Positions 1-5,891 of a DNA stretch of 7,235 bases are shown here, in pieces. The notes beneath the pieces were generated by a model that saw nothing but the letters and a program-made list of their open reading frames with translations, ran no database searches and was not told the origin of the DNA. The position numbers were made by a program, and so were the translations under genes. How positions within the stretch are numbered: position 1 is the stretch's first letter; each line of letters opens with the position of its first letter. Source of the stretch: Thermotogaceae bacterium (GTDB lineage: Bacteria; Thermotogota; Thermotogae; B21-G9; HyVt-16); assembly GCA_011043375.1 (NCBI GenBank), contig DQYP01000205.1, positions 1 through 7,235 on the forward strand, in the 5' to 3' direction.

Positions 1-535
1 GAACCGCGGCTTCTTCTGGGTCATGGCTCACTATCAAGGCACTTTCTATCTCTCCTCTCAAAAGACTCTTTAAGAAATCCATGAGAGAAAATTTTGTTTT
101 TAAATCGACAGAGGAAAAAGGCTCATCCATGAGAACGAGTTGGGGTTTTACTACCAAAGCCCTGGCTAAGTTCAATCTTTTTCTCATGCCACCACTCATC
201 TTACTGGGTTTAATATTCTCAAAATTTTCTAATTCCACTGTTTTTAAAATTCGCTTTGCAATCGATGAATCTGGATTTTCCATGACAAATAAGATGTTCT
301 GTAAAGCAGTTTTCCAAGGAATAAGCCTATCATCCTGAAAAACGTAAGCGATCTTATTCGAAGCAACTCCAATAGAGCCAGAAGTTAAGGTCTCTATCCC
401 AGAAATTATATTCAAAAGAGTCGTTTTTCCGCAACCAGAGGGGCCACACAACACAACGGTTTCTCCCTTTTCGATGTCAAAACTTATATTCCTTAGAACC
501 TCCAAAGTTCCAAAATTTTTGCAAACATTTTTCAA
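1..535 (-). CDS. ABC transporter ATP-binding protein, SsuB/TauB/ThiZ type (partial, C-terminus off window)
   Basis: Cytoplasmic ATPase subunit that would power the importer encoded by the two genes upstream of it. The visible 178 residues carry a full set of nucleotide-binding motifs: Walker A GPSGCGKTT (31-39), Q-loop VFQDDRLIPW (65-74, with the LIPW ending typical of the SsuB/TauB branch), signature MSGGM (113-117, Met where Leu is usual), Walker B LVLMDE (133-138), and the H-loop His171 in IVSHDPEEA. Only the tail beyond the H-loop is lost at the window edge. The start is chosen as TTG at 535, which overlaps the permease stop by four bases (TTGA), exactly as at the preceding gene junction. 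It gives MKNVCKNFG, slightly shorter at the N-terminus than usual. An in-frame stop lies 11 codons upstream, and no ATG or GTG lies between. The family call is firm; the substrate is unknown. Confidence 0.93.
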   Translation of the reverse strand, partial: MKNVCKNFGTLEVLRNISFDIEKGETVVLCGPSGCGKTTLLNIISGIETLTSGSIGVASNKIAYVFQDDRLIPWKTALQNILFVMENPDSSIAKRILKTVELENFENIKPSKMSGGMRKRLNLARALVVKPQLVLMDEPFSSVDLKTKFSLMDFLKSLLRGEIESALIVSHDPEEAAV

Positions 536-1251
536 TATGAGAATTTTCTCTCTATCGATCTCAAAAACACCTCACTCGCTATTCCAAGTAAAACCAATAA
601 AACTGTGTAGGCAAAAACATCCACCGTTTCAAGTTTACTTTTGGCCCACGCTATTTCTACTCCGATTCCTCTTGAACCAGCCATAAACTCAGCAACGGCA
701 ACGGATTTCCACAACAATCCCGTTGAGACTGATATAGCCGAAACCACAAAAGGGAACACGGAACCGAGATAGATGTCCCTAAAGATCCTCGATCTTTTAA
801 CTTTGTATATCTTTGCCATCTCGACGAGCTTCTTATCTATATTTAAAACCCCTTCATATACATTCAAGGTCACTATTGGAAAGAGTGTCAGAAAAACTAT
901 GACTATCGGACCTTTATCTCCCACTCCCCACCACAACATTGCGAGTGCAAGCCAAGAAATTATGGGAACGGATTGGACAACCGATATCAGAGGTCTCAAA
1001 AGCTCATAAAAGACCTTATTCAGCCCCATCAAAAAACCGGTAAAGAAGCCAGCCGCCAAAGCCATAAAAAAGCCGATCATCGCTTTTAGCAATGTGTTCA
1101 AAAGAGGAGGAAATATCCTCCCCGATATTATGAGTTGTGATAATCTTTTAAAGGTATCAATCGGTGATGGAAGTAAGAGTTGGGAATTAATCCAAATGGA
1201 TACGATTTGCCATGCGACGAATATTAAGACGATACCCATAACCTTTTTCAA
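532..1251 (-). CDS. ABC transporter permease, SsuC/TauC/ThiX type (BPD_transp_1)
   Basis: Inner-membrane channel subunit, probably acting as a homodimer, as SsuC-type permeases do. At 239 residues it is near the usual length. Hydrophobic segments lie at about 5-21, 54-78, 91-110, 114-131, 165-185 and 212-230. The cytoplasmic coupling loop is at about 144-167 (EMAKIYKVKRSRIFRDIYLG), followed by the family-typical AEFMAGSRGIG (187-197). The loop is degenerate: the usual glycine is Lys150 and the usual Leu-Pro is Leu-Gly (162-163). The start is TTG at 1251, giving MKKVMGIVL, preceded at 6 bases by a GGGTGA ribosome site and overlapping the stop of the binding-protein gene by four bases (TTGA). 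An alternative ATG at codon 5 would have poorer spacing. It sits second in a three-gene operon. Role confident, cargo unknown. Confidence 0.92.
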   Translation of the reverse strand: MKKVMGIVLIFVAWQIVSIWINSQLLLPSPIDTFKRLSQLIISGRIFPPLLNTLLKAMIGFFMALAAGFFTGFLMGLNKVFYELLRPLISVVQSVPIISWLALAMLWWGVGDKGPIVIVFLTLFPIVTLNVYEGVLNIDKKLVEMAKIYKVKRSRIFRDIYLGSVFPFVVSAISVSTGLLWKSVAVAEFMAGSRGIGVEIAWAKSKLETVDVFAYTVLLVLLGIASEVFLRSIERKFSY

Positions 1252-2195
1252 TTATCATCACCCAAGAAAAAGAATTCCTCATCTGGAATTCCACCTATGA
1301 TTTCAGGATCGGTACTTGTTAATTCTTTAAAATAAAGCTCTATTTCTTCTTTACAATTCTTCGAATACACGAACTCAAAGCGAGAATTTTTCATCGCACT
1401 CTCCAAAACCTTTGCTGGAAAATTTCCCATGATCTTTGAAACGAATTCCACCGCTTTATCTTCATTCTTGAACAACCAGTTCAGTGATTTTTCGTATGCA
1501 GTGATGAATTCTTCAAAAAGATCTGGATTATTTTTTAGAAAATCTTGTCTAATGAATATCCCTGAAATTGGGATTCGTTCTTCTTTTAAACCAACAGCTT
1601 TTGCCCATTCACTTTGAATATCGATGAGTATTCTACAATCCTTTACTTTGAGCAAGGCAAGGCTGACAAAAGGCTCTGGTAAAAGCGCGTATTTCACTTT
1701 TCCTGAAGACAGAAGAGCAACAATCTCAGGATTATTGGCGTATTTTATTGTAATGTCCTTATTCACTTCCAGCCCATATTTCTTGAAGAAGTACCTCATT
1801 ATGGCGTCTCCTGTTTGTCCTGGCCCAAATGGCGTATAAATCTCTTTGCCTTTGAGATCTTTAAAACTCTTCACATCGTATGACGTTCCGATCAAATAGA
1901 AAGCCTTCCAAGTTGATACGGCAACGAGTTTTATAGGGACTTTCTTATTATAAAGGATTGCACCAAGTGATACAGGTAACAATGCAATATTTGCTTGTCC
2001 GCTTGATAGCATTGCAACAGCTTCATCTGGATTTTTCCAAATCTTAAGTTCGATGTTTTCACTGGTTTTTATTTCTCCAGAGAAAAGCCCTGCCGCTGGT
2101 AACAGAGTGGGACCAATGGGATTTATGAATACACCTTGCGAAAAAATCAAAGCATTAAAACCAAGCAACAATAGAATCAACAAGATTCTTTTCAT
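1248..2195 (-). CDS. ABC transporter substrate-binding protein, NMT1/SsuA/ThiY-like
   Basis: Secreted receptor that captures the ligand outside the inner membrane and delivers it to the permease encoded next. It has 315 residues, normal for the family. A signal peptide occupies about 1-20 (MKRILLILLLLGFNALIFSQ). There is no lipobox cysteine, so it should be soluble in the periplasmic space. Two lobes are visible as an internal echo: V-A-x-L-S-S-G-x4-A-L-L-P occurs at about 60-74 and again at about 159-173. A glycine-rich stretch, TPFGPGQTGDAI (121-132), resembles the ligand-contact region of NMT1-like proteins. The ATG start is well supported by AGGAGGTG six bases upstream. Relatives bind taurine, alkanesulfonates, nitrate, thiamine precursors or riboflavin; nothing visible decides among these. 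First gene of its operon. Confidence 0.9.
   Translation of the reverse strand: MKRILLILLLLGFNALIFSQGVFINPIGPTLLPAAGLFSGEIKTSENIELKIWKNPDEAVAMLSSGQANIALLPVSLGAILYNKKVPIKLVAVSTWKAFYLIGTSYDVKSFKDLKGKEIYTPFGPGQTGDAIMRYFFKKYGLEVNKDITIKYANNPEIVALLSSGKVKYALLPEPFVSLALLKVKDCRILIDIQSEWAKAVGLKEERIPISGIFIRQDFLKNNPDLFEEFITAYEKSLNWLFKNEDKAVEFVSKIMGNFPAKVLESAMKNSRFEFVYSKNCKEEIELYFKELTSTDPEIIGGIPDEEFFFLGDDN
1258..1263 (-). promoter_or_regulatory. Ribosome-binding site deciding the TTG start of the permease
   Basis: Reads GGGTGA on the minus strand, inside the last codons of the binding-protein gene and six bases before TTG at 1251. It supports the TTG start and coupled translation across the TTGA overlap. 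Confidence 0.65.
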
Positions 2196-2201
2196 TCACA
2201 A

Positions 2202-2209
2202 CACCTCCT
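2202..2209 (-). promoter_or_regulatory. Ribosome-binding site of the minus-strand binding-protein gene
   Basis: Reads AGGAGGTG on the minus strand, six bases before the ATG at 2195. It is a near-complete match to the anti-Shine-Dalgarno sequence and fixes the start of this gene. Confidence 0.85.
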
Positions 2210-2262
2210 GTTTTGTTAACTTTCGATTCCTTCAACTTCCCACCAATGATAGAAAATTTCGA

Positions 2263-2278
2263 TATGGAAAAGTCCATA
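2263..2278. promoter_or_regulatory. Inverted repeat TATGGA-AAAG-TCCATA, candidate operator
   Basis: A perfect 6-bp inverted repeat with a 4-base spacer. It begins five bases downstream of the TATAAT of the minus operon and covers its predicted transcription start. That is the usual place for a repressor site. It could also form a small hairpin at the 5' end of the message. No regulator gene is visible in the window. Confidence 0.4.
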
Positions 2279-2282
2279 AATT

Positions 2283-2288
2283 ATTATA
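2283..2288 (-). promoter_or_regulatory. Candidate -10 box for the minus-strand operon
   Basis: A perfect TATAAT on the minus strand, placing the start of transcription near 2276 and leaving a leader of about 80 bases. At a 16-18 base spacer I find no good -35 hexamer: a TTAACG upstream is only 12 bases away. Seen: the hexamer. Inferred: promoter use, possibly needing an activator. Confidence 0.5.
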
Positions 2289-2332
2289 CTTCTTGTGTGG
2301 CGTTAATTTGATTTTAAAAAAGTTACCAATCA

Positions 2333-2354
2333 TTGTTGAAAAAATTAACAACAA
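2333..2354. repeat. Inverted repeat TTGTTG-N10-CAACAA
   Basis: Six-base perfect arms separated by ten A/T-rich bases in the middle of the divergent control region, upstream of both predicted promoters. It could be a regulator site, but in such A+T-rich DNA it may be chance. Confidence 0.25.
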
Positions 2355-2362
2355 ATAAAGTC

Positions 2363-2392
2363 TTGATTTTCCAATCTATCTTCTGATAAAAT
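2363..2392 (+). promoter_or_regulatory. Candidate promoter for the Dpp/Opp-type operon (extended -10)
   Basis: TTGATT (2363-2368) is followed after 18 bases by TAAAAT (2387-2392), with a TG one base before the -10 (TGATAAAAT), as in extended -10 promoters. The start would be near 2399, about 60 bases before the ATG. A second possible -35, a perfect TTGACA at 2395-2400, lies just downstream, but its -10 would be weak (TGTATT at 2421-2426, spacer 20). Either or both could be used. Confidence 0.45.
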
Positions 2393-2420
2393 TCTTGACA
2401 ATATAAATAAAAATTTTTTC

Positions 2421-2435
2421 TGTATTTGAATTACA
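2421..2435. promoter_or_regulatory. 15-bp near-palindrome, candidate operator of the plus operon
   Basis: TGTATTTGAATTACA pairs at six of seven positions around a central G (TGTA.TT.AA.TACA). It lies between the promoter candidates and the ribosome site, so a bound protein would block transcription. The size and symmetry fit a dimeric helix-turn-helix regulator. Binding is inferred. Confidence 0.4.
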
Positions 2436-2446
2436 AAAACTTTGTT

Positions 2447-2453
2447 GGGGGTG
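2447..2453 (+). promoter_or_regulatory. Ribosome-binding site deciding the binding-protein start
   Basis: GGGGGTG six bases before the ATG at 2460. In-frame TTG codons at 2442 and 2445 would lie before or at this site, so they are not credible starts. Confidence 0.75.
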
Positions 2454-2459
2454 TGCAGT

Positions 2460-4010
2460 ATGCGTAAACGTACATGGTCTTTAGTAATTTTGTTAGTCAG
2501 TCTTTCCTTCCTTTTGATTTTTGCTGGTGAAGCTCCTAAGTACGGTGGAAAAGTCATCTATACGATGGGAACAGATGCCAAAACCTTATTGCCTCCTCAT
2601 ATTAACGATAGTCCATCGGGTGAAGTCGCTCGACATATTTTTGAAGGACTTGTGGAGTATGACGAAAAATTGAACATCAAGCCTTTACTTGCTGAGAAAT
2701 GGGAAATGAGTAATGATGGATTGACCTACACTTTCTATCTTCGAAAAGGTGTGAAGTTTCATGATGGTACAGATTTCAACGCTCAAGCAGTGAAAAAAAC
2801 GTTTGATTTTATAATCAATGGTAAGCTCAGAAGAACGAATATATACAAGAAAAGAATAAAAGAAGTTGAAATTGTTGATGATTACACCGTTCGTTTTCAT
2901 TTGAAGGCACCATTCAGTGACTTCTTGAACTATATGGCTTCCACAAATGCAGATATACTATCACCAAAAGCCATTGAAAAATATGGTGATGATTATGGTG
3001 AATTTGGTAAATATCCAGTTGGAACTGGTCCATTTGTTTTTGTGGAATGGAAACCAGGTGAGAAGATAGTATTGAAAGCAAACGAAAATTATTGGGGAGG
3101 TAGACCTTACCTCGATGAAATCGAATTTCGGGTAACTCCTGAAGATGTAACAAGGGCCCTTCAAATTCAATCAGGGGATGCTCATGTAACAACCAGGGTT
3201 CCACCCGTTATGTACAATGCACTTAAAAAAGATCCACGAGTGGTCATAGAGAGAGTACCAGAGACAAGAGTCATATTCCTAGGGATCAATACAATAAAAA
3301 AGCCTCTGGATGATATTAGAGTTAGGAGAGCTTTGAATTACGCAATAGACAAAGAAAAAATCTGCAAAGTTGTCCTACAGGGAATGGCTTTTCCTCTAAA
3401 ATCACCTATTAGTGAATTGTTACCTGGCCACTATCCGGTGGGGGCGTATCCGTACGATCCTAAAAAAGCAAAGGAGCTTTTGAAAGAAGCTGGCTTTGAT
3501 GAAAACCACAAGTTGAAACTCGAACTCGCAACTCCTAAGGGAAGATATCTGATGGATTATCAAACTGCACTTGCGATCCAAGGAATGTTGAAGGAAGTTG
3601 GTGTAGAAATTGATGTACGTCCTATGGAATGGGGTGAATATATAAACTACCTATTTGCAGGTAGAGAAAATGCAAAATACGATATATATCTATTGGGTTG
3701 GTCGGATACACTTGCTTCTAATGTGATTGATCGACTCTTCAGCTCTACGAATGTTCCACCTCTTGGAGAAAACATTGGTTTTTATTTCAATCCAAAAGTT
3801 GATGAATTGATAGAAAAAATATCGAGAGCAATTGATCCCAAGAAGAAGGATGAATACCTTGCAGAAGTTCAGAAAATCATCATGGCTGATGCACCGTGGA
3901 TCTTCCTTCACAACGTTCAAGAGCTGATCCTTTATAGAAAAGGGTTAAAGGGTCTGATTTGGCATTCCAGTGAATTCCTCGATTTGAGAAAAGCATGGTG
4001 GGATAAATAA
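2460..4010 (+). CDS. Peptide/oligosaccharide ABC transporter substrate-binding protein (SBP_bac_5, DppA/OppA-like)
   Basis: Extracytoplasmic receptor for the importer encoded just downstream. It has 516 residues, the normal size. A signal peptide spans about 1-22 (MRKRTWSLVILLV, then SLSFLLIFA); there is no lipobox cysteine, so the mature protein should be soluble. The family-5 hallmarks are clear: LLAEKWEMSNDGLTYTFYLR around residues 73-92, followed by KGVKFHDGTDFNAQAVKKT, then GTGPFVFVEWKPGEKIVLKA near 190-210 with NENYWGG after it, and LDDIRVRRALNYAIDKEKI near 285-303. The ATG at 2460 is chosen because GGGGGTG sits six bases upstream and the signal peptide then starts correctly. In Thermotogae, close members bind sugars as often as peptides, so the ligand is left open. 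A terminator-like hairpin follows, consistent with excess production of this subunit. Confidence 0.94.
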   Translation: MRKRTWSLVILLVSLSFLLIFAGEAPKYGGKVIYTMGTDAKTLLPPHINDSPSGEVARHIFEGLVEYDEKLNIKPLLAEKWEMSNDGLTYTFYLRKGVKFHDGTDFNAQAVKKTFDFIINGKLRRTNIYKKRIKEVEIVDDYTVRFHLKAPFSDFLNYMASTNADILSPKAIEKYGDDYGEFGKYPVGTGPFVFVEWKPGEKIVLKANENYWGGRPYLDEIEFRVTPEDVTRALQIQSGDAHVTTRVPPVMYNALKKDPRVVIERVPETRVIFLGINTIKKPLDDIRVRRALNYAIDKEKICKVVLQGMAFPLKSPISELLPGHYPVGAYPYDPKKAKELLKEAGFDENHKLKLELATPKGRYLMDYQTALAIQGMLKEVGVEIDVRPMEWGEYINYLFAGRENAKYDIYLLGWSDTLASNVIDRLFSSTNVPPLGENIGFYFNPKVDELIEKISRAIDPKKKDEYLAEVQKIIMADAPWIFLHNVQELILYRKGLKGLIWHSSEFLDLRKAWWDK

Positions 4011-4030
4011 AAATCAAAATTCCATAACAA

Positions 4031-4065
4031 TTGGGGGGAGGAGATATCTGCTCTCCCCCATTTTT
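4031..4065 (+). terminator. Intra-operon hairpin terminator after the binding-protein gene
   Basis: TGGGGG (4032-4037) pairs with CCCCCA (4055-4060), and GAG (4041-4043) with CTC (4051-4053), with a small internal loop between. The hairpin is followed by TTTTT (4061-4065). It lies 20 bases past the stop codon and ahead of the permease genes. Partial read-through would give more binding protein than membrane subunits. I see no clear new promoter between it and 4098. Confidence 0.75.
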
Positions 4066-4097
4066 AGATCTTTAACGCCAAGGGTGGTGTAGTCGAG

Positions 4098-5021
4098 ATG
4101 CTTAGATTCATAATCAGGCGGCTCTTACTTTTAATACCAATATTGATTGGTGTTTCAATTGTATCTTTCCTCATGGTCCATTTGATACCCGGCGATCCTG
4201 CAAGAATACTCGCTGGTCAAAATGCAACCCCCGAAGACGTTTTGGCTATAAGGGAAAGATTTGGACTCGATAAACCTCTGACAATTCAGTATTTCATGTT
4301 TATGAAAGCTCTCATTTCGGGGAATGTTAAATCCCTCCGAACAGAAAAAAATGTCATGGAGGAAATACTTCCAAGATTTTTAAATACATTGCAGCTCTCT
4401 CTTGTAAGCATTATCATTTCCGCAACGATGGGTATCTTCTTTGGCATAATCGCTGGTGTTAAGAGAAACACATGGGTGGATAATTTGGTTATGGGATTCT
4501 CATTGTTTGGAGTCTCGATGCCTGTTTTTTGGTTGGGTATATTGTTGATGTTGATATTCGCAGTAAAACTCGGTTGGCTTCCTGCAGGCGGAAAAGGAAC
4601 TTGGAAACACATTATACTGCCTGCGATAACCCTCGGAATGGCAACCTCAGCGATAATAGCACGAATGACACGTGCAAACATTTTGCAGGTATTTCATCAG
4701 GATTATATAAGAACTGCTTATGCTTTTGGAATCTCCGAAAGAAAAATAATATACAAATATGTCCTTAAAAATGCGTTGATACCGATTGTAACTGTCGTAG
4801 GACTCCAATTTGGATATTTGCTTGGTGGGGCGGTATTAACTGAAAGTGTCTTCGGATGGCCTGGAGTTGGTAGATTGATCGCCGACTCCATTTTTACAAG
4901 GGATTACACTTTGATACAGGTGGGAGTTATGTTCATTGCTGTAATATTCGTTCTTATAAATCTTCTTGTGGATTTCACATATGCGATTTTGGATCCAAGG
5001 ATAAGGTATGGTCAGGGGTGA
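4098..5021 (+). CDS. dppB: Dipeptide/oligopeptide-type ABC transporter permease, DppB-like
   Basis: First of the two inner-membrane subunits that form the translocation channel. At 307 residues it is the expected length. The N-terminus MLRFIIRRLLLLIPILIGVS with the following SFLMVHLIPGDPA (to about 35) is the hallmark start of DppB/OppB/GsiC proteins. The coupling (EAA) loop is DYIRTAYAFG (202-211) continuing to about 230, followed by VFGWPGVGRL (251-260) and the typical end LDPRIRYG (298-305). About six membrane segments are evident. The ATG at 4098 has AGGGTGGTG eight bases upstream. It follows the hairpin terminator and is seven bases from the next gene. The symbol reflects family resemblance; the cargo may be a peptide or an oligosaccharide. 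Confidence 0.93.
   Translation: MLRFIIRRLLLLIPILIGVSIVSFLMVHLIPGDPARILAGQNATPEDVLAIRERFGLDKPLTIQYFMFMKALISGNVKSLRTEKNVMEEILPRFLNTLQLSLVSIIISATMGIFFGIIAGVKRNTWVDNLVMGFSLFGVSMPVFWLGILLMLIFAVKLGWLPAGGKGTWKHIILPAITLGMATSAIIARMTRANILQVFHQDYIRTAYAFGISERKIIYKYVLKNALIPIVTVVGLQFGYLLGGAVLTESVFGWPGVGRLIADSIFTRDYTLIQVGVMFIAVIFVLINLLVDFTYAILDPRIRYGQG
5014..5021 (+). promoter_or_regulatory. Ribosome-binding site deciding the DppC-like start
   Basis: AGGGGTGA, which contains the dppB stop codon, lies seven bases before ATG 5029. The earlier in-frame ATG at 5008 has no properly spaced site. Confidence 0.7.
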
Positions 5022-5028
5022 TTCGCTA

Positions 5029-5886
5029 ATGAAAACTGCAAATTTGGAGATAACCAATGTGATCTGGAAACGAATAAAGAAGAATCGAATGGCACAGGTT
5101 GGTGCGTATTTAACGATATTTTTCATAATAATTGCAATATTTGCTCCTATAATATCGCCCTATGATCCAACGGAGCAACACTTTGAGGATAGTTTACAAG
5201 GTCCATCATGGAAACACTTCTTTGGAACTGATATATATGGAAGGGATGTTTTCAGCAGAGTAATATACGGTGCCAGAACGTCTTTGAAAATAGCAGCCAT
5301 AGCTGTTTCAATTTCACTGATCATTGGCAGCCTTCTCGGAGCGATTGCTGGTTTTTTTGGAAGATTCATTGATGAGATAATAATGAGATTCTTCGATATC
5401 TTACTCGCCTTTCCCTCGATACTCCTTGCAATAGCTATAATGACGATACTCGGTGCGGGTGACAAAAATTTGATTATAGCATTAGCGGTCTATTCGATTC
5501 CCCAATTTGCAAGAATAGCAAGATCCTCTGTGCTATCTGTCAAGCGAAATGAATATATTGACGCTGCACGAGCCATAGGTGAGGGACCTTGGTCAATACT
5601 GTTCCGTTATATCATCCCAAATTCCTTTGCACCTGTACTCGTCCAAGCTTCTATGAGAATGGCAACTGCCATTCTCGGTATATCCGGTCTGGGATTCTTG
5701 GGGCTCGGTGTTAAACCACCAACGCCAGAATGGGGAACAGATTTGAGTCTTGCTTTAACTTACCTCTATGTTGCTCCTCACCTTGGAATATTCCCTGGGT
5801 TGGCGATTTTTTTGGTCGTCATGGGGTTCAATTATTTAGGTGATGGATTGAATGATGCGCTAAATCCGAGATTAAAAGATAGGTGA
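5029..5886 (+). CDS. dppC: Dipeptide/oligopeptide-type ABC transporter permease, DppC-like
   Basis: Second channel subunit, partner of the DppB-like protein. It has 285 residues from the chosen start. The short cytoplasmic N-terminus contains WKRIKKNRMAQVG, followed by a first membrane helix (about 24-43). The family markers are FGTDIYGRDVFSRVIYGART (65-84), the EAA loop EYIDAARAIGEGPW (175-188) with its conserved Gly184, IIPNSFAPV (195-203), LGFLGLGVKPPTPEWG (221-236) and GDGLNDALNPRL (271-282). An in-frame ATG at 5008 would add seven residues (MVRGDSL) and overlap dppB, but the ribosome site favours 5029. The next coding region follows with almost no gap. Nothing unusual in the protein. Confidence 0.93.
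   Translation: MKTANLEITNVIWKRIKKNRMAQVGAYLTIFFIIIAIFAPIISPYDPTEQHFEDSLQGPSWKHFFGTDIYGRDVFSRVIYGARTSLKIAAIAVSISLIIGSLLGAIAGFFGRFIDEIIMRFFDILLAFPSILLAIAIMTILGAGDKNLIIALAVYSIPQFARIARSSVLSVKRNEYIDAARAIGEGPWSILFRYIIPNSFAPVLVQASMRMATAILGISGLGFLGLGVKPPTPEWGTDLSLALTYLYVAPHLGIFPGLAIFLVVMGFNYLGDGLNDALNPRLKDR
5881..5886 (+). promoter_or_regulatory. Ribosome-binding site for the DppD-like gene
   Basis: AGGTGA, overlapping the dppC stop, lies five bases before ATG 5892. GTG 5883 and ATG 5886 are also in frame but lie in or directly beside this site. Confidence 0.6.
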
Positions 5887-5891
5887 TGCCG

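Noticed and set aside
81..338. Plus-strand open frame of 85 codons
   Set aside because: It lies antisense to the ATPase gene, whose motifs are unmistakable, and its translation resembles no protein family.
2196..2300. TPP riboswitch upstream of the NMT1-like operon
   Set aside because: Read on the minus strand, I found none of the conserved TPP elements (such as CTGAGA or the ACCTGA block); the region is plain A+T-rich DNA.
2242..2333. Near-direct repeat ACCAATGAT (2242-2250) and ACCAATCAT (2325-2333)
   Set aside because: Nine bases with one mismatch, 83 bases apart, in A+T-rich DNA; this is within chance expectation.
2345..2557. Minus-strand open frame across the plus-operon promoter
   Set aside because: It covers the promoter and signal-peptide region of the plus operon and has no support as a protein.
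2914..3204. Minus-strand open frame of 96 codons
   Set aside because: It is antisense to the well-supported family-5 binding-protein gene; the His-rich stretches come from the reverse of Asp/Gly codons.
4286..4681. Minus-strand open frame of 131 codons
   Set aside because: It is the antisense shadow of the DppB-like permease and has no ribosome site or recognisable domain.
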